Counted from the stretch's first letter, positions 32,901-44,001 are shown. The stretch: DNA of 64,000 bases from Streptomyces sp. NBC_00414 (GCF_036038375.1 NZ_CP107935.1:496001-560000); one strand, 5' to 3'. Numbers and translations: made by a program. Notes: generated by a model not told the origin, from the sequence alone.

Positions 32901-35900
32901 TCCTCCTCGCTCAGGCCGCGCCAGTCCAGGTGCGTCACGGGTAGGGCCGTGTGGCGCTGCACCACCAGCAGCGGTTCGGGTACGTCCTGCCAGACGACTC
33001 GGCCGCGCAGCACGGGCGTGTGGTCCGTGACGCGCTGCCAGGCCGCCGCGAGCGCGGCCGGGTCGGGCACGCCCTCCAGGTCGAAGGTCAGCTGCTGGAA
33101 GTAGACGCCCCGGTCGTCCTGGGAGAGCCGGTGGAAGAGCATGCCGGTCTGGGTGGGGGTGAGCGGGTGGATGTCCTCCACCGCGCCCGGGTCGTCCCCG
33201 ACGATCCGGTCCACGGCCGCCTGGTCGAGCCGGGCCAGGGGGAAGTCCGAGGGGGTGCGTCCGCCGCTGCCGGGCCGGCCGGCGTGCCGTGCGATGCCGG
33301 TCAGCGCGTCGGCGAAGTGTGCGGCCAGTTCGGTGACGGTCGCCCTCGCGTGCAGTTCCTCGGAGTAGAACCAGGTGAACTCCAGCGCGTCGCCGTCCAG
33401 TCGGCCCACGACCTCCAGCGGGTGGGGGCGCGCGGCACCGGGGTCGGCGTCGAGTTCCAGCGTTCGGAACTGGCCCTCGTACAGGCCTCCGGTGGTGTCC
33501 GGGAGTCCGAACCTGCCCAGGTAGTTGAAGCTGACCTGCGCCTCCGGTGCTCCGGCCAGGGCCCGGGGGTGGGCGAGGTACCGCAGGACGTCGTGCCCGA
33601 CACCGTGCCGGGGCACCGCCCGCAGTTGTTCCTTGACCTGCTTGAGCACGACGTCCCAGTCGGCGTCGGGGGGGACGGCGAGGGCGACGGGGTGGCGGGT
33701 GGTGAACCAGCCGACGGTACGGCTGGTGTCCACGTCGGCGAACAGGTCCTCGCGGCCGTGTCCCTCGACGTCCACGAGCACCCGCTCGTGCCCGGTCCAC
33801 GCGCACAGCACCCGGCCGAGCGCGCTCAGCAGCACGTCGTTGACCCGGGTGCGGTAGGTGTCCGGCAGGGTGCGCAGCAGGGCGGAGGTGTCCTCGGGCG
33901 TGAGGCGGACGGTCACCGAGCGCGCGGAGGCGTAGGTGTTGGCGCCCTCGCCGTCACCTCCACGGCCGTCGGTGTCGCTGTCGCTGTCGATGGGGAGGTC
34001 CGCCGAGGCTCCGGCGACGGCGTCGGCCCAGTACCCGGCCTCGTCGTCGAAGCCGCCGTCGGCCGCGTGCGCGGACAGGCGCCGGGCCCAGTGCCGCAGC
34101 GGTGAGGATTTCGGGGGAAGCGCCGTCCGCCCGTCCCGGCCTTCCCGGCGGGCGCGGTAGGCGCGGTCGAGGTCCTCCAGGAGTACGCGCCAGGACACGC
34201 CGTCGACGACGAGGTGGTGGACGGCCAGGTGCAGCACGCGGGACCGTCCGGGGCCCCGGTCGTGCAGCACTGCGCGCAGCAGCGGGCCGTGGCGCAGGTC
34301 GAAGGCGCCGTGGTGGGGCGTGTCGGTGTCCGGGCCGGCGTGACGGGCCAGGTGGACACGGGGTGTGCGGTCCTCGATGCGCCAGGCGGCGAGGGGTTCC
34401 GCGTTCGAGGTCACGTCCGAGGTCTCGTCCGTGAGGAAACGCGAGCGCAGGGCGTCGTGATGGGTGACGAGGTCGTTGAGGGCCTCCTCCAGCGCGTTCG
34501 CGTCCAGGTCGTCGGGGACGTGGAACGACAGGGTCTGGGCGAAACGGCCCGCGCGTCGGTCGGCGCTGTCGAACAGCCAGCGCTGGATGGGCGTCAACGG
34601 CGCGTCGCCGGTGGCGGGGACCGGAGCCGGTGCGGCGGGCACGCGGTCGCCCGCCGCGTCGGCGCAGCGGGCGAGGGCGGCGATCGTCTGGTGGCGGTAG
34701 ACGTCCCGGGAGGTCAGCGTGAGGCCCGCCTGCCGGGCCTGGGCCACCACCTGGATGCTGAGGATGGAGTCGCCGCCCAGCATGAAGAAGTTGTCGTCCA
34801 CGCCGATACGGTCCACGCGCAGGATGTCCGCCCAGACGGTGGCGAGGATCCGCTCGGTGGGCGTGCGCGGGGCCACTCGGTACGAGCCGCTGCGGGTGGG
34901 CCCCGGGTCCGGAAGGCGGTCCCTGTCCAGCTTGCCGTTGGGGTTGAGGGGCAGGTCGGCCAGGACCATGACGGCCGTCGGCACCATGTAGTCGGGCATG
35001 CTGCGGCCGAGGGTCCGGCGCACCTCCTCCGGCTCGACGCGCGCGTCCGGAGCGGGCACGACATAGCCGACCAGCCGACGGTGGCCCTCGCTCTCCCGGA
35101 CGGTGGCCGCAGCCTCCGCCACACCGTCGAGACGGCGCAACGCCTCCTCCACCTCGCCCAGTTCGATGCGGAAGCCGCGTACCTTGACCTGCTGGTCGGT
35201 GCGGCCCAGGTACTCCAGTTCGCCGTCCGTGTTCCACCGCACCAGGTCACCGGTGCGGTACATGCGGCCACCCGGTCCGCCGTAGGGGTCGGCGACGAAG
35301 CGGGACGCGGTCAGCCCCGGGCGCCCCAGGTATCCGCGTGCCAGACCCTCGCCGCCCAGGTACAGCTCTCCCGTCACACCGGGCGGCTGGGGGCACAGCA
35401 ACCGGTCCAGGACATAGGCCCTCGTACGGGCCACGGGTTTGCCGATCGGCGGCGCCTGGTCCGGGTCCGCGTCGCCCGCGAACCACGCGGTGGCGTAGAC
35501 CGTGGCCTCGGTGGGGCCGTAGATGTTGGCGATCGCGCAGCCCGGCATGGCCCGCCGCAGGTCGTGCACGGTCTGCGCGGGAAGCGCCTCGCCGGCCAGG
35601 ACGACGGTGTCCGCCCGCACGGGCGCGCCGCCCTCGGCGAGCATCCGGGAGATCACCGACGGTACGCCGCTGACAAGTCCGGCCCGCCGGATCTCCGTGG
35701 CGTCCGCGGAACTCCCGGTGTCTGCGGTGTCCACGAGAGCCGGAAGGTCCGCGACCACCTCGATGCCGCCGCCCACGAGCAGGGGGCAGAGCATCTCGAA
35801 GACCGACACGTCGAAGTTGAGCGAGGTGGAGGCCACCACGTGGGCCAACTGCCGCGCCTCGAAGTGCTGTCCGACCCACGCGGCGAGTGCCGCGACACTG

Positions 35901-38900
35901 CGATGGGTGACCACGACGCCCTTGGGACGCCCGGTCGAACCCGAGGTGTAGATGACGTAGGCGGGATGCTCCGGGTGGAGTGGGCGCACCCGGTCTGCGT
36001 CGGTGAGGTCTGTGCCGGTGAGGTCGCCGTCGGAAAGATCGCCTGTCCTGAGGCCGCTGTCCCCGAGTTGGCTGTTCCTGGGGTCGCTGTCGGCGGTGGC
36101 TTCCCGCGCTAGGCAGTCCTCCAGGAGCAGCGGCACGCAGTCCTCGGGCAGCGCTCCGGCGGTCTCGCGGGTGGCCAGGACCAGGGCGGGAGCGGCGTCG
36201 GCGAGCATGAAGCGGATGCGCTCGACCGGGTAGCCGGGGTCCACCGGAAGGTAACCCGCGCCCGCCTTGAGCACGGCCCACAGCACCGGCAGCAGGTCCG
36301 CCGTCCGCGGCAGGCACAGGGCGACCAGCGTCTCGGGCCCGGCGCCGCGGGCGGCCAGCAGCCGTGCCAGCCGGTTGGCACGCCGGTTGACCTCGGCGTA
36401 GTCCAGGCGTTCGGGTCCGCAGACCACGGCGGTCAGGCCGGGCGTCCGGGCCACCTGTTCCTCGAACAGCGCGGGCAGCGTAGAGACCGGCGCGTGGTCG
36501 GCGTCCGCCGGCCGGGGGTTCCACGACTCCAGCAGCGTGTGCCGTTCGTCCCGGGACAGCAGGGCCAGCTCGCCCACCGTACGGTGCGGCCCGTCGGCCA
36601 TGCCCTCCAGCAGTCGTCGCAGCTGGCGGGCCATCCGCGCCACCGTCCGCGCTTCGAACAGGCCGGTGTTGTACTCGACCGTCAGCTCGCAGCCGCCGTC
36701 GGCACCCGGTACGAATTCCAGCACCAGGTCGAACCGCGCGGCAGGCCGGGGCAGCGGCTGCTGCTCGATCCGTACCCCGCCGGCCTGCGGCAGGTCGCCC
36801 GGGGCGGTCTGCTGCACCACGAGCACCTGCACCAGCGGGGTGCGGCTCGGGTCCCGGGTCGGGGCCAGCTCCTCCACCACCCGGTCGAACGGCACCGATT
36901 CATGGGCGAAGGCGTCAAGAACCGTCGCCCGCATGCTCTCCACGAACCGGTCGACGGTCATGGCCTCGTCCACCTCGCCGCGCAGCACCACGGTGTTGGC
37001 GAAGAACCCCGTCACCTCCTCCAGCTCGCGGCGCCCCCGCCCGGTGGTGACGGTGCCGAAGGCGATGTCCCGCTGCCCGGAGTACCGGGAGAACAGCACC
37101 GCCGCGGCCCCGGCGAACAGGGTGAAGACAGTCGTGCCGCGGCCCCCGGCCAGGTACCGCAGCCGTGAGACCAGTTCGGCCGGGAGATGCTGCCGGTGGG
37201 CGTCGCCGTCGGTGGTGCGCACCGCCGGGCGGGGCCGGTCGGTCGGCAGTTCCAGTTGAGGCATGCCGCTCAGGTGCCGCTTCCAGTACGCCAGGTCCGA
37301 GGCGTCGTCGTCCCCGGTGCGCCGCTGCCGCTCCCACACGGCGAAGTCCGGGTACTGCACACCGGGTACGGGCAGGCCGTCCGGCGTGCCGGACGTCTCG
37401 GCGCGGTACAGCGCGGCCAGGTCGCGGGTCAGGATGCCCACGGACCAGCCGTCGGTGACGATGTGGTGCTGGGCCAGCAGCAGCACATGGTCGTCGTTTC
37501 CGCGGCGGACGAGCAGAGCCCGGGTGAGCGGGCCGGTCGCGAGGTCGAAGGAGCGGCCCAGTTCCTCGGTGAGCTGCCGTTCGACGGCCTCGTCGCGCCG
37601 GGCGGCGGGCAGGTGGGTCACGTCGGCGGTGCGCAGGGGCAGTTCCACGTGCGCGTGGACGCGTTGCACTCCCTGGCCGTCCGCCGTGGCGAAGGTCGTG
37701 CGCAGGGAGTCGTGGCGGGCGGCCAGCCGGTCCAGGGCGCGGCGCAGCGCCCCGGCATCCAGCTCGCCGCGCAGCCGCAGCGCGAGGCCGGTGTTGTACT
37801 CGGTGCCGCCCGGCGTGAGGTCGTCCAGGAACCACAGGCGTCGCTGGGCGCTGGAGAGCGGAAGCGGCCGGTCGCGCGGGACGGCCGGGATCGGGTCCGG
37901 GGGTGCCGCGAGGGTCGACTCGCCCAGCAGCCGGGCCAGGGCGGCGACGGTGCGCGCGGTGAACACGTCCCGGATCGACAGCCGGGCGCCGAGTTCCTCG
38001 CGGATACGGGCGAGGGCGCGGGCGGCGAGGATCGAGTCGCCGCCCAGGTCGAAGAAGTCCTCCTCGACTCCGACGGCGTCGGCCCCCAGGACGTCCGCCC
38101 AGACGTCGGCGAGCACCCGCTCCTGCGAGGTACGCGGCGCCACCTGGCCCGGGGCTGCCGCGCGGACGGGTGCGGGCAGCGCGCGCCGGTCGATCTTGTT
38201 CTGCGGGGTGAGCGGCAGGGCGTCCAGGACGACGACGGCGGAGGGCACCATGTGCGGCGGCAGAGCGGCGGCGGTGATCGCCCTCAAGTCCTGCGGGTCC
38301 GGGGCGTGTCCGGGGTCGGCGGGGGTGACGTACCCGACGAGTTGCCGGCGTCCGGGCTCGTCCTCGCGCACCACGACCACGGCGTCGCGCACGCCGTTGT
38401 GGCGCCGCAGAGCCGACTCGATCTCGCCGGGTTCGATGCGGAAGCCGCGTACCTTCACCTGCCGGTCGACGCGGCCCAGGTACTCCAGTTCGCCGTCGGT
38501 GTTCCGGCGTGCCCGGTCGCCCGTGCGGTAGAGCCGGGCTCCCGGCGGGCCGAAGGGGCTGGCGACGAAGCGTCCGGCGGTGAGTCCCGGCCGGTCGAGG
38601 TATCCGCGGGCCACTCCGGCACCGCCGACGTACAGTTCGCCGTCGGTTCCCTGTGGCACCGGGCGCAGGGCCGCGTCGAGCACGTGCGTCTCGGTGCCGG
38701 TGAGGGGTCGGCCGATGCTCGGTGTGCCGCCGCCCGCGGACAGCGGTCCGGTCCAGGAGGCCACGATGGTCGTCTCGGTGGGACCGTAGGAGTTGATCAT
38801 CCGGCGGCCGGGCGCCCAGAGGTCGACGAGTGCGGCGGGGCACGCCTCGGCTCCCACGATCAGCGTGCTCAGCCGGCCCGGGTCGAGCCGTGCGGGGTCT

Positions 38901-39715
38901 GGCAGGGTGGCCAGGGCGGCCGGTGGGATCAGTGCGTGGGTGATGCGGTGCTCGTTCACCACCGAGGCGAGTTCGTCGCCGAGCCACGGGCCGTCGGGCG
39001 GTACGACGAGGGTGGCGCCGGACAGGACGGAGATGAACAACTCCAGTACGGAGGCGTCGAAGCTGGGTGAGGAGAACTGCAGGACCCGGCCGCCCGGGCC
39101 CACGGCGTACTGCCGGGCGGCGCCCGCGGTGAAGGCGGCGATGCCCCGGTGGGTGACGGTCACTCCCTTGGGTGTTCCTGTCGAACCCGAGGTGTAGATG
39201 ACGTACGCGGCCTGGTCGGGGGCGACCCGCGGGCCCGGCCCCTGGGCGGGCCCGGCGGTCTCCATGACGGCGCGCAGGTCGGCCGGATCGTCGAGGACGA
39301 CGGCCGGTGCCGCGTCCTCCAGCATCAACACGCGCCTCTCGCGCGGGTATCGGGGATCCACGGGCAGGAAGGCGGCACCCGCTCGGGCCACGGCCAGTTC
39401 GGCGGCGATCAGCTCCAGTGAGCGCGGCAGGACCAGGGCCACCGTCCGATCCGGGCCGGCTCCGCGCCGTACGAGCTCGGCGGCCAGCCGCCCGGTCCGC
39501 TCCGCCAGTTCCCGGTAGGACCACGTCCGCCGGCCGTCGGTCACCGCCGGCGCGTCCGGCGTACGGCTCACCCATGCCTCGAACAGTTCACCGAGCGGCA
39601 GCGGCTCCTCCGCGCTGCCCGTACCGCCTCCGTCAGGAGCGACGGCGGTGGCGGTGGCGTCGTCCGCCCGGACCGGAAGGGACGTCGACGCAGGCTCGTT
39701 GTGCAGGTCCGTCAT
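20711..39715 (-). CDS. NRPS subunit 1: initiation module plus modules 2-5
   Basis: Nonribosomal peptide synthetase of 6,334 aa from the chosen start. Domains in order: A-T, C-A-T-E, C-A-T-E, C-A-T-E, C-A-T. There is no C domain before the first A domain, so this subunit starts the peptide with a free amine. C2 is LCL-like; C3, C4 and C5 follow E domains and are DCL-like. Catalytic HHxxxDG (C) and HHxxxD[G/A] (E) motifs are intact. The frame is open for another 65 codons upstream, but ATG at 39715 (protein MTDLHNEP) is preceded by GAAGGA about 10 nt away and the upstream part looks like antisense noise rich in Arg/Pro/Ala. The C-terminus after T5 is acidic (ends DSDHDER), which suits pairing with the basic N-terminus of subunit 2. 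The last carrier motif is GGDSLRA instead of the GGDSIL of the others. It lies 121 bp downstream of the cyclase gene on the same strand. Confidence 0.97.
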   Translation of the reverse strand: MTDLHNEPASTSLPVRADDATATAVAPDGGGTGSAEEPLPLGELFEAWVSRTPDAPAVTDGRRTWSYRELAERTGRLAAELVRRGAGPDRTVALVLPRSLELIAAELAVARAGAAFLPVDPRYPRERRVLMLEDAAPAVVLDDPADLRAVMETAGPAQGPGPRVAPDQAAYVIYTSGSTGTPKGVTVTHRGIAAFTAGAARQYAVGPGGRVLQFSSPSFDASVLELFISVLSGATLVVPPDGPWLGDELASVVNEHRITHALIPPAALATLPDPARLDPGRLSTLIVGAEACPAALVDLWAPGRRMINSYGPTETTIVASWTGPLSAGGGTPSIGRPLTGTETHVLDAALRPVPQGTDGELYVGGAGVARGYLDRPGLTAGRFVASPFGPPGARLYRTGDRARRNTDGELEYLGRVDRQVKVRGFRIEPGEIESALRRHNGVRDAVVVVREDEPGRRQLVGYVTPADPGHAPDPQDLRAITAAALPPHMVPSAVVVLDALPLTPQNKIDRRALPAPVRAAAPGQVAPRTSQERVLADVWADVLGADAVGVEEDFFDLGGDSILAARALARIREELGARLSIRDVFTARTVAALARLLGESTLAAPPDPIPAVPRDRPLPLSSAQRRLWFLDDLTPGGTEYNTGLALRLRGELDAGALRRALDRLAARHDSLRTTFATADGQGVQRVHAHVELPLRTADVTHLPAARRDEAVERQLTEELGRSFDLATGPLTRALLVRRGNDDHVLLLAQHHIVTDGWSVGILTRDLAALYRAETSGTPDGLPVPGVQYPDFAVWERQRRTGDDDASDLAYWKRHLSGMPQLELPTDRPRPAVRTTDGDAHRQHLPAELVSRLRYLAGGRGTTVFTLFAGAAAVLFSRYSGQRDIAFGTVTTGRGRRELEEVTGFFANTVVLRGEVDEAMTVDRFVESMRATVLDAFAHESVPFDRVVEELAPTRDPSRTPLVQVLVVQQTAPGDLPQAGGVRIEQQPLPRPAARFDLVLEFVPGADGGCELTVEYNTGLFEARTVARMARQLRRLLEGMADGPHRTVGELALLSRDERHTLLESWNPRPADADHAPVSTLPALFEEQVARTPGLTAVVCGPERLDYAEVNRRANRLARLLAARGAGPETLVALCLPRTADLLPVLWAVLKAGAGYLPVDPGYPVERIRFMLADAAPALVLATRETAGALPEDCVPLLLEDCLAREATADSDPRNSQLGDSGLRTGDLSDGDLTGTDLTDADRVRPLHPEHPAYVIYTSGSTGRPKGVVVTHRSVAALAAWVGQHFEARQLAHVVASTSLNFDVSVFEMLCPLLVGGGIEVVADLPALVDTADTGSSADATEIRRAGLVSGVPSVISRMLAEGGAPVRADTVVLAGEALPAQTVHDLRRAMPGCAIANIYGPTEATVYATAWFAGDADPDQAPPIGKPVARTRAYVLDRLLCPQPPGVTGELYLGGEGLARGYLGRPGLTASRFVADPYGGPGGRMYRTGDLVRWNTDGELEYLGRTDQQVKVRGFRIELGEVEEALRRLDGVAEAAATVRESEGHRRLVGYVVPAPDARVEPEEVRRTLGRSMPDYMVPTAVMVLADLPLNPNGKLDRDRLPDPGPTRSGSYRVAPRTPTERILATVWADILRVDRIGVDDNFFMLGGDSILSIQVVAQARQAGLTLTSRDVYRHQTIAALARCADAAGDRVPAAPAPVPATGDAPLTPIQRWLFDSADRRAGRFAQTLSFHVPDDLDANALEEALNDLVTHHDALRSRFLTDETSDVTSNAEPLAAWRIEDRTPRVHLARHAGPDTDTPHHGAFDLRHGPLLRAVLHDRGPGRSRVLHLAVHHLVVDGVSWRVLLEDLDRAYRARREGRDGRTALPPKSSPLRHWARRLSAHAADGGFDDEAGYWADAVAGASADLPIDSDSDTDGRGGDGEGANTYASARSVTVRLTPEDTSALLRTLPDTYRTRVNDVLLSALGRVLCAWTGHERVLVDVEGHGREDLFADVDTSRTVGWFTTRHPVALAVPPDADWDVVLKQVKEQLRAVPRHGVGHDVLRYLAHPRALAGAPEAQVSFNYLGRFGLPDTTGGLYEGQFRTLELDADPGAARPHPLEVVGRLDGDALEFTWFYSEELHARATVTELAAHFADALTGIARHAGRPGSGGRTPSDFPLARLDQAAVDRIVGDDPGAVEDIHPLTPTQTGMLFHRLSQDDRGVYFQQLTFDLEGVPDPAALAAAWQRVTDHTPVLRGRVVWQDVPEPLLVVQRHTALPVTHLDWRGLSEEERERRLRDLLDRDRAQGIDLDRAPLQRLVLARISDSGVRVVWSFHHLVLDGWSLFQVLSDVFAGHATAGREPLPDRRPFRDYVAWLRDRDGAEAERHWRRRLADLAEATALPYDREPRESHRAESVAAVRGTVDTATTRALEELARTAGLTLNTLVQGAWALLLSRQARRSDVVFGTTVSGRPPELPGADTMTGLFITTLPTRVTVPHDRPLLDWLRDLQQEQSEDRRFDHVPLTRMKGFTELPERVALFDSIVVFENYPVDDGLAAAHGLRLNGLDGIETTNYPLSLVAYPGAELGLRLGYDPQLFDADTVGRMVEYLTVLLTNMAATPRLAPARVPLLSPARRRQVVEEWNDTATGSTEATVAELFAAQVRRTPDAVALETDEERLTYRQLDARAALLADRLTALGVAPEVPVGVLMDRSADLVVVQLALVRTGGVFVPLDGRAPHERLRRMLAEADARLLLTDSGRQAAAGEALPDGTVLRVADLLAAEIPGEDADLAGEAPALRAVHPDNVQYLMFTSGSTGIPKGVAVRQRDVAALALDRNFAGHDRVLVHSPHAFDAATYEVWVPLLHGGTAVLAPSADVDAAVVRHAITEQGVRCLWLTAGLFRLLAQEDPTCLRGAREVWTGGEAVPGAVVGRVLDACPGLTVVDGYGPTETTTFATRRVFRAGDPLPPVLPIGRPLDNTRVYVLDDALQPQPPGVPGELHIAGAGLARGYAGRPGASAARYLADPFGPPGGRMYRTGDIVRWSADGELHFVGRADDQVKIRGFRVEPTEIEARLTAHPAVAEAVVSVYEHAGRKRLAAHLVPVPSAAVPSASELRAHVVAELPDYMVPAAFVTLAELPLTANGKVDRRRLPAPDWTAAGDAEYRAPRTEAERMLAGIWAELLGVERVGADANFFMLGGDSILSIQVVSRARAAGLALTPRDLFRHPTVAALAAAAATGDAAPVAGTGPVSGEVPLTPIQHWFLDPGPRRPEFFNQSVVVETPDDVDPAALRRALVAVYAHHDALRCRFVRSADGSWHQDCPGADEQPPELLEVCDLSGAEPAVADETRARVTAEAHASFRLASGPPLTARLFTGTPDSLRASGATGSRLLLVVHHLVVDGVSWRVLLEDLETAYGQARAEEPIRLPERTTSVQEWARRLHAHTVSGGFTAQREHWEAVAEHCAAPLPVDGVGTNTMADVAAVTVRLDRRRTDDLLRKVPGSYRTRVDDVLLTALGRVLAGWTGRRTVTVGLEGHGREDQLFDDVDLSRTVGWFTTLFPVALDLPDGDRDGTGDWGAALKSVKEQLRAVPGRGLGHGALRHLASDEGPASDERLGSGEGPASGTAPADAPMPGVSFNYLGRFDWSAGGGALVRSVPGGLDGAEAPESVRPHLLDVVARVQDGELEITWHYGRHLHREETVAGLASGMLRALEDIVAHCADPAAGGRTPSDFPLVRIDQAAVDRVVGDGRTVADLYPLTPMQAGMLFHSLMDPDSRTYVNQVQLVLSGVTDPRALAEAWQRTVDANAMLRVRPLWQETAEPLQAVRRRATVPVTHHDWSGWSAERCETELARLVDEDRQTGIDLETAPLMRLALIRLSPERVRLLWTFHHLLLDGWSAAQVFDEVCERYAALVAGRPPTVPDRAPFGDYLGWLARQDTEQAERHWRKALAGFPVATELPRDRRPAEAHRTSSSGSVRVTLDADVSARLRETAQAAGLTLNTVVQGAWALLLSRYGGGDDVVFGTTVSGRPADLPGVTSMVGLFINTLPTRVRIDAASRLLDWLGELQAAQSESRRHEFVSLAQLQTWSETPGGTALFDSIVVFENYPFDADALARHGLAMEQERDVEPTNYPLSVVVAPGDILTVTLDYDPAAFDAATVDGIGASLRTLLTEMATDPDRELAGLPLVSVQEGRELLDRFGGPVTEAPYRTLPEAFRAQAARTPDAPAVLGDAVLKDAMVGGREQLTYRQLDERANRLARLLVEAGAGPERFVALALPRTPDLIVALLAVLKSGAAYLPVDPGYPAERIAFLFDDVRPEAVVTCAQTGDRLPDGQFTRIALDDPACAARLAALPGGDLTDDERHGRLLPDHPAYVIHTSGSTGRPKGVVVAQASVLALTDWAAAEFGGHGLEHVVASTSLNFDVSVFEIFSPLLAGGRVEIVHDLLALAEREEPWQAGLLSAVPSALGRLLAEDTVQVRADTVVLAGEALPVRTVRQVRSAVPGCRVMNIYGPTEATVYATAFTCDPAEPDRVPPIGRPVGGARAYVLDTRLRPVPTGVPGELYLAGTGVARGYLNRPGLTASRFAADPFGPPGSRMYRTGDLVRWTADGDLVYLGRSDDQVKVRGFRIELGEVEAALTRHPRVSAAAARVVEHDGHKRLVGYAVPDGTALPEPADLRAFLARTLPDHLVPALVVPLERLPLGATGKLDRRALPDPVWSAPRGTGDRPPRTDAERVLATIWSEVLGVPEVGARDNYFALGGDSVLGIQIVSAARRAGLALTPRHLFRHQTVAELAAAAEEPTAPRTTAEQGPIVGDAPLTPVQHWLFDILTGDPAHLTQAVSFHLAADTDETLLRAALAAVLEHHDALRLRFEPTGEGRWRQHGTAPGEAPNLEVHDLPGGITSTAGEPPETSDAAIRVLADRLCAGFDLADGPLLRAALCRTGDDRPPVLLLAAHHLVVDAVSWRVILEDLESAYRALRAGERADLGPKSTSFRAWAQRLAAHTAAGGFDDELAHWQALSADAAPLPTDLPGLNTAACEETVTVSLDDEDTRRLLQDVPDVYRTRVNDVLLCALGRVLGRWTGQDRVTVALEGHGREELFDDVDLARTVGWFTTMFPVALDVPRDTGTGAALKSVKEGLRAVPRSGLGYGALRHLHPERDRLGLPELPQVGFNYLGRQDWNATADGLLHAPYAGLAGGIDRTADRPHLLDVLGQVVDKRLEFTWSYSREVHRRDTVARLAAELADELRHIVRHCAEPGAGGRTPSDFPLVPLDRTAVDELVGTGRDIADLYPLTPTQTGMVVHGLDEPGTGMYVEQITFVVDGVRDPRLLAAAWQHVVDRTPVLRTTVVLSGVPVPLQAVHRTAALPVTEHDWSALSPDARDTALERLLTEDKARGLPLDHAPLLRLALIRLGPDQVRVVWTFHHVLLDGWSVFHVLADALAAHAALVRGEEPRLPDRRPFADYAAWLAARDTAPAEEHWRSVLTELTAPTPLPYDRRPARSSAARSDTWLSQWLGTEETKRLEDFARRNRLTLNTVAQGAWALLLSRWSGEQEVCFGTTVSGRPADLPGADTITGLFITTLPARVTVDGGRACGTWLRDTQAARAEDRRFDHVPLTDLQAWSGLPAGTPMFDSLLVFENYPVGDATAGAHGVHVRDLDAREATNYPLTVVISPGERLGVELGYDPRHFDEATARSLAAQFLHTLAELAAAEEADRLDAIDILPAAERARLLRGPARPRLAPVTPATLPALIEAGTDRSPTATALSAPGLSLTFAETEARANRLAHRLIARGAGPGSLVALVLPRSADMVLAQLAVTKAGAAFLPVDPDYPRERVEFMLRDAAPAVTLDATEVSALLADGSDGRDARDGQDGTDELGWPARPTGTPCHRPTDADRHRPLDLDDPAYVIYTSGSTGTPKGVVVTHRGLAGFAAAEAAHYQVAPGDRVLAFATPSFDASVLELCMSLPRGARLVVPRPGPLLGTALADVLRDERITHTLLPPAALATLPPDTPGTLPDLLTLTVGADACGADLVARWAPHHRLVNSYGPTEATVVATWSDTLEADGTAPPIGRPLPATGAYVLDTRRRPVPDGVAGELWLSGPALARGYLGRPGLTASRFTADPFGPPGTRMYRTGDLVRRDAHGELHYLGRTDHQLKLRGHRIEAGEVETTLARHPAVLDAVVGVREDEPGLPRLVAHLLRAPGAEAPTAAELRALAAASLPGPMVPTAYVVLEHFPLTENGKTDRAALPAPAPQAPRTAEHIAPRTPTEEILADFWAEALLTQVGVEDDYFDLGGDSLRALLIASRANDVFGVDLTPRDVLVHRTVAALADLVEEQVLNELELEDAARGDSDHDER
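23990..28599 (-). other. NRPS module 4 (C-A-T-E)
   Basis: DCL-type C domain (HHLLLDG near 28098), A domain (motif A3 near 26640; HTSGSTG instead of YTSGSTG), T near 25492, E (HHLVVDA near 24900). Code DVFSVAIVYK, the same as module 2, so both modules should load the same residue, delivered as D. Confidence 0.85.
28600..33249 (-). other. NRPS module 3 (C-A-T-E), predicted D-Val
   Basis: DCL-type C domain (HHLVLDG near 32750), A domain (motif A3 near 31330), T near 30171, E near 29579. Code DAYWWGGTFK belongs to the DA[F/Y/L]W-GGTF group that activates valine (or isoleucine). The E domain predicts D configuration. Confidence 0.85.
33250..37889 (-). other. NRPS module 2 (C-A-T-E)
   Basis: LCL-type C domain (HHIVTDG near 37450), A domain with motif A3 near 35933, T domain near 34765 and E domain (HHLVVDG near 34200). 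Code DVFSVAIVYK, identical to module 4. The DVFS start recalls codes I associate with piperazate-type residues, but the second half differs, so this is only a weak suggestion. The E domain predicts a D residue. Confidence 0.85.
37890..39715 (-). other. NRPS module 1 (A-T, initiation)
   Basis: Loading module with motif A3 near 39178 and the carrier GGDS near 38035. The ten-residue specificity code read by eye against GrsA is DALLIGSIVK: Leu at positions 239 and 278 makes a hydrophobic pocket. Hydrophobic or aromatic substrate; I cannot name it. The near-identical codes of modules 5 and 10 suggest the same or a similar residue. No E domain, so the residue should stay L. Confidence 0.85.
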
Positions 39716-39836
39716 GAGGGGGGTCCTTCGAAAGCGGTGGCAATGCGGGTGGGCGCGGGCACGGGGAGCCGCCCGGGCGCGCCGGGGCCGTGGGGCGGCC
39801 ACCGGCACGGGAGAGGTTCGGCGGACGGGCGCGGGG

Positions 39837-41183
39837 TCAGCTGGTGCCGACGCGGCGGGCCGTACGGCCGGAGATCTGTACGCGGTCGACGCTTCCGTCG
39901 ACGGGATCACGGTGGAAGTGTCCGCCGGGTTCCCGGTGGCCGGTGGCCGGGTCGACCAGATCGCAGCTCAGGTCGGGGTAACAGATCAGGGGCAGTGACA
40001 GGTCGCCGTCGATGGACAGCGCGGGAAGGCCGTCGCTGTCGAGGCTGATCCGGTACTCGCTCGTCCCGTTGCGATAGGTCCCCGCACACTGGGGGAAGGC
40101 GATGGGACCGCCCCGGTCCGGGCGCGCGGGAGCCGTCGGCACTCGCATGCCGGTGAGCCGGGTGAGCTGGTCGGCCAGATCTCGCCACAGGGCGGTGGCG
40201 CCGCCGGCGTTGCCGGTGAAGGCGACCACGACGCCGCTGCGCGGCTCGGCGCGCAGATGGCAGGAGGTGCCCTGGGCGTTGCCGTCATGACCGCACCACC
40301 AGCGGTCGTCCTGTTGGTAGAGGGCCACGCCCAGGCCCCAGGCGTCCGCCAGGGCACCGGCTTCGGTGCCGTCCTCGGGGCGCCGCATCAGCGCGGCGGT
40401 ACCGGACGGGAGGACAGCCGACCGGCCGATCAGGGTTCTGCCCAGGGCCAGCAGATCCGGGGCGCTCGCCAGGAGAGCGCCGGCCGGCGCCTCGACGGGG
40501 GCCAGGCTCTGCTGGGCCGGCCGCACGGCGCCCGTCGCCGTGTTCAGCGCGTGTCCGCCGGCGGTCGGCCGGCCGGGGGCGCTGTCGCCGAGGAAGGCGG
40601 GCGTGATGTCCAGCGGTTCCAGCAACAGGACGCGGACGGCTTCGTGCCATGTCATGCCCGTCACGGCTTCGATCAGCCGCCCCGCCGCCACGTAACCGGC
40701 GTTGGAGTAGGAGAAGTCCGTCCCGGGGTCGAACAGCGCGTCCTCGGCGGTGCAGACCGCCGAGAGATAGCGGGAGGCGGTCATGCCTGCCGCGGTGTCC
40801 GAGTCGAGGCCGGTGGGGAGGCCGGCCGTGTGGGAGAGGAGGTGACGCACGGTCACCTTGGGTAAGTCCTGGAATTCCGGCAGGACGTCGGCGACGGCCT
40901 CGTCCAGATCGAGATCCTCATCGTCGATCAGGAGCATGACAGTGGCGGCCGTGTACGTCTTGGTGACGCTGCCCAGCGGCACGGCCGTATCGGCCGTGAA
41001 GGCGGTGCCTCGGACGGCGTCGGCCGTGCCGGTGTGCACGCTGACGATCTCCGTCCCGGTGTCGACGGCCAGATGGGCGCCGGGCACACGGCGGGTTCGC
41101 GCGAGGGCGTCAAGGGTGTCCTGCAACGTTCGGCGTAAGGGGGACGGTTGCGGGGCGACTGGAGCGGAGGTGGGGTAGGGCAT
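39837..41183 (-). CDS. Stand-alone PBP-type thioesterase / peptide cyclase (SurE-like)
   Basis: Serine-hydrolase of the beta-lactamase/penicillin-binding-protein fold, 448 aa. It has the SxxK motif (S72-V-T-K75 in GSVTK), a YxN motif (Y159-S-N161) and an H299-D-G301 triad motif, and a C-terminal lipocalin-like beta domain (about 340-448). Length, domain order and position beside an NRPS lacking a TE match the SurE family, which takes the peptide from the terminal carrier and closes it head to tail, joining a D C-terminal residue to an L N-terminal residue. There is no signal peptide, which argues against a periplasmic D,D-peptidase. The ATG at 41183 has GGGAG about 11 nt upstream. Two in-frame TTA codons (codon 16 at 41136-41138, codon 107 at 40863-40865) suggest bldA-dependent translation. 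The role is inferred from context; by sequence alone a cytosolic esterase or peptidase of the same fold is possible. Confidence 0.88.
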   Translation of the reverse strand: MPYPTSAPVAPQPSPLRRTLQDTLDALARTRRVPGAHLAVDTGTEIVSVHTGTADAVRGTAFTADTAVPLGSVTKTYTAATVMLLIDDEDLDLDEAVADVLPEFQDLPKVTVRHLLSHTAGLPTGLDSDTAAGMTASRYLSAVCTAEDALFDPGTDFSYSNAGYVAAGRLIEAVTGMTWHEAVRVLLLEPLDITPAFLGDSAPGRPTAGGHALNTATGAVRPAQQSLAPVEAPAGALLASAPDLLALGRTLIGRSAVLPSGTAALMRRPEDGTEAGALADAWGLGVALYQQDDRWWCGHDGNAQGTSCHLRAEPRSGVVVAFTGNAGGATALWRDLADQLTRLTGMRVPTAPARPDRGGPIAFPQCAGTYRNGTSEYRISLDSDGLPALSIDGDLSLPLICYPDLSCDLVDPATGHREPGGHFHRDPVDGSVDRVQISGRTARRVGTS

Positions 41184-41282
41184 GTGAAGGGGACTCCCAG
41201 TGATGCGTTCTGTGACGGTGACTTGAGGGGCCGATGGGGAAGAGCGGAACGGCCCCCGCGTCGGTGCGGGTGATGCGTTCTT

Positions 41283-41302
41283 GCTTGCCGGTGCTTGCCG
41301 GT
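41283..41302. repeat. 10-bp tandem duplication
   Basis: GCTTGCCGGT occurs twice head to tail in the 132-bp gap between the P450 and cyclase genes. The function is not clear. Confidence 0.5.
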
Positions 41303-41315
41303 CAAGGCTTGCTCG

Positions 41316-42524
41316 CTAAGGCCTTTTGACCTCGATCGGCAGATGGCGTACGCCGACGATGACGGCCGGGTTCTGGAAGGTGACCTCGTCGTAGGCGGGG
41401 ACGTTCAGGTCGGAGAAACGTTCAAGCAGCATCCGTAGCGCGATACGCGCCTCCAGCCGGGCCAGCGGTGCGCCGAAGCAGAAGTGGATGCCGTGACCGA
41501 AGGTCAGGTGGGGATTGGGGCTGCGGGACGGATCGAAGACGTCCGGCGCCTCGAAGCGGGCGGGATCGCGGTTGGCGGCGGCCAGATGGGCCACCACCAT
41601 CGCGCCGGCGGGAATGTCCTGCTCGCCGATCACCACGGGTCGCGTGGTGCGTCGGCCGAGTTCCGCGAAGGGAGGCAGCCAGCGCAGTACCTCCTCGATG
41701 GCGTCCGGGAGCCGGTCGGTGTCGGCTCGCAGCGCCTGGAGGGTGCCGGGGTGCCGGTCGAACGTGACGACGGCGCTGCCCAGCAGCGCCGTGGTGGTGA
41801 TGTGCCCGGCGACGAGCAGCAGGGCGACGAACCCGACGATCTCCTGGTCGTCCAGACGGACCCCGTCCACCTCGGCGGCCAGCAGTTTGCTGGTGAGATC
41901 GTTCCCCGGATTCGCTCGGCAGCGCCGGATATGGTCGAGGACGTAACCGTTCATCTCTCGTACGGTCGGGGCGATGGCATTCAGCGCGCGTTCGAGGTCG
42001 TCCATGCTGGGCATCTCGCCGAGTTCGTCACCGCCGAAGAGGGTGGCCGCCCACTCCTGGAAAAGCGTGTGGTCGGATGCCGGTATGCCCAGCAGTTCGG
42101 CGATGACGATGATCGGCAGCGGGTAGGCGAGTGTGTCGACCAGATCGAACCGGTCATGGTCGGCGACGCCGTCCAGCAGCCGGGCGCACACGCTCTCGAT
42201 GCGTGGTTGCAATCCGCTCACCACACGGGGTGTGAATGCCTGGCTCACGAGAGTTCGGAGCTTGCGGTGCTCCGGAGGATCCATACCGACGAAATTGCCC
42301 TGCCGGAAGACCTCGAAGTCCTCCTGGGTGGGCCCGACGGACGAAAAGTCGGACGAATACGTCGCCGGGTCCGCGAGAATCGCGGCCACCGACTGGTGAT
42401 CCACCACCTGCCAGGCGTCCTGCTGTTCTTCGTAATGCACAGGTCTCATTGCACGTAAGGACTTCCATCGATCACTCAGCGCGTCGAAGGGTAAGTACTC
42501 CTGATTCGATGCGTTGCCGGTCAC
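41316..42524 (-). CDS. Cytochrome P450, putative peptide-tailoring enzyme
   Basis: Bacterial class I cytochrome P450 of 402 aa: I-helix AGHITT (239-244), K-helix E278-V-L-R281, and heme loop [10 protein letters not shown] with Cys349 as ligand. Soluble, so it needs a ferredoxin and reductase from elsewhere. GTG start at 42524 has a strong AAGGAG 5 nt upstream; protein starts MTGNASNQ. It is the first gene of the NRPS operon, 132 bp before the cyclase. Likely roles are beta-hydroxylation of a carrier-bound amino acid or oxidation/cross-linking of the peptide; the sequence does not say which. Two TTA codons lie within the first 23 codons (codon 11 at 42492-42494, codon 23 at 42456-42458), so the operon's first gene should need the bldA tRNA. 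Confidence 0.93.
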   Translation of the reverse strand: MTGNASNQEYLPFDALSDRWKSLRAMRPVHYEEQQDAWQVVDHQSVAAILADPATYSSDFSSVGPTQEDFEVFRQGNFVGMDPPEHRKLRTLVSQAFTPRVVSGLQPRIESVCARLLDGVADHDRFDLVDTLAYPLPIIVIAELLGIPASDHTLFQEWAATLFGGDELGEMPSMDDLERALNAIAPTVREMNGYVLDHIRRCRANPGNDLTSKLLAAEVDGVRLDDQEIVGFVALLLVAGHITTTALLGSAVVTFDRHPGTLQALRADTDRLPDAIEEVLRWLPPFAELGRRTTRPVVIGEQDIPAGAMVVAHLAAANRDPARFEAPDVFDPSRSPNPHLTFGHGIHFCFGAPLARLEARIALRMLLERFSDLNVPAYDEVTFQNPAVIVGVRHLPIEVKRP

Positions 42525-43515
42525 CTATTCTCCTTCGTGCGGAACGCGGGGACAGCGAAACCACAAGCGGGATAGTTGACTTCGAGCCCCAGGCGCGGAC
42601 GTGGATCCCGGGCGTGACCTGGTGCGCTCCCGACGCGCGGCAGCCCTGAGCGGACGCGGAGCGGCTCGGTCGAAGTTCCTGATCACATGTCTCGATCACC
42701 GGCGTGGCCCGCGCCGGCCCGTACGGCAAAGTGCCGCGGATCATCGGTTCCGGTCGTACGCGTCAACATATGCGGCGTGGACCGTATCGGTGCCACGCCC
42801 GTCCGCGAACAACCCGCGGCATGCGTCGTGTGCACCAGGTCGGCGTCGCTGACATCACACGTCTCCAATGAGTGAGCGTACCGCGCAGCGGCCGCGCGGC
42901 GATTTCTCCTTGCCTTTGCCTCACGTATGCCGGGCCTTTGGATGGGGCCGGTCGTGCTGACGACATACGCGAGGCCGCACATACCCGCCGGGTGGGGCGG
43001 ATCGCACTCGGAACAAATATTCTCGGCCCGATCGAACCGGCGTCAGTCTTCATGGTGGGTCAATCGAGGGCAACCCCCTGCAGTTGAATGGAGGGTATAC
43101 CGGCTAGCCATCTCGCATTGTCTCCGAACAGCCAGAACTAAACCCATCGACCATGGTCCTGGCTTGCTTCACCGCCACCACGCGTGCCCCGGAAGCAGAT
43201 GGCTAAACAGCCGATTGTGCAGAACCTGAAATTCCCCTTGAGCACACACGGGCCGCAACTCCTCCCACCTGCGCAGAGATTGCCCGAGAGAGTCCCGCAA
43301 GCGTGGGCGTAAAAAAGCGGAACACCCCATTCGAAGCCGACCCGAACGCTTGGGGCGTTCGCCGCCGTGCCCGGCGACCGGCTCCCCGTCCCTTCGGACA
43401 CCGGGCCGGTAAGCCACCAACTTCGGCCGAATCCCGCCCGGAGCACGCGGGGCGCACTCCCCCGGCGTGTACGCGGGTACGCGCCTTGAGGTCCATGGCG
43501 GGGCCGAGGTGCGCG
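42525..43515. other. Gene-free region upstream of the NRPS operon
   Basis: About 990 bp without a convincing gene. Short ORFs exist on both strands but have no recognisable domains, weak start signals and mutual overlap. The stretch from about 43000 to 43300 is visibly poorer in GC than its surroundings. The operon promoter should lie here, reading leftward; a minus-strand TTGACG (42761-42766) is a possible -35 element, but no convincing -10 follows. A GAACGC-TTGGG-GCGTTC inverted repeat lies at 43344-43360. Confidence 0.6.
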
Positions 43516-44001
43516 TCAGAAGGCGCGCGGCACGAACCGCGCCCAGGCCACCAGCGCGGCTGGGATGAACAGCACCAGGTTCAGCGCCATGTACGAGAAC
43601 TCGCGGCGCCGCGCGTGCACCACCATCGCGCCGGCCATCGTGACCACCAGACCTGTCGCGGCGAGCGGCACCAGGATCGGGGCGACGCCGGTCGCCACCG
43701 GGAGGATCAGTCCGATCGCGGCCAGCACCTCAAGGACGCCGAGCGCCTTGATCACCCCGGGCGGCCGGCCCTCGTACAGGCCAAGGCCGGAAGCGATCAA
43801 CTGCTCCCGTGACTGCGGCAGTTTCGTCGCGCCGGAGAACAGGAACACGGCAGCGAGCAGCCCGGCTGTCCTCGCCAGCCTGTCCGAGGCCCCGGAGCGC
43901 GGGTTGCGGACGAGCGTGCCGGCCCTGCTCTCCGAGGGCTCGCTCCCCCGCCTCTCGCAGGCCGTCGGCCGCCTGGAGAAGCGCGGCTGGGTACGCCGCA
44001 C
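43516..44001 (-). CDS. DoxX-like membrane protein with a lost native start
   Basis: The region 43881-43516 encodes a DoxX-type small membrane protein with four hydrophobic helices (starting GLLAAVFLFSGATKL, then VIKALGVLEVLAAIG, VPLAATGLVVTMAG and NLVLFIPAALVAW). The family's usual N-terminal Met a few residues before helix 1 is missing; the frame continues upstream for 40 codons, but that part is antisense to a MarR fragment on the other strand and looks unlike DoxX. The ATG at 44001 would give a 161-aa protein with an artificial N-terminus. I read this as a gene whose 5' end was removed by a deletion at about 43865-43880. It may still be translated, or may be a pseudogene. Confidence 0.55.
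   Translation of the reverse strand: MRRTQPRFSRRPTACERRGSEPSESRAGTLVRNPRSGASDRLARTAGLLAAVFLFSGATKLPQSREQLIASGLGLYEGRPPGVIKALGVLEVLAAIGLILPVATGVAPILVPLAATGLVVTMAGAMVVHARRREFSYMALNLVLFIPAALVAWARFVPRAF

Noticed and set aside
39716..39910. Extra 65 codons at the N-terminus of the first NRPS
   Set aside because: The segment is Arg/Pro/Ala-rich without domain similarity and lacks a ribosome binding site; ATG 39715 has one.
42745..42766. Promoter TTGACG on the minus strand for the P450 operon
   Set aside because: No acceptable -10 element 16-19 bp away; kept only as a remark in the intergenic entry.
42687..43446. Short ORFs in the gap before the P450 (for example 42763-43053 and 43138-43446, minus strand)
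   Set aside because: No domains, no ribosome binding sites, and overlapping each other on opposite strands.
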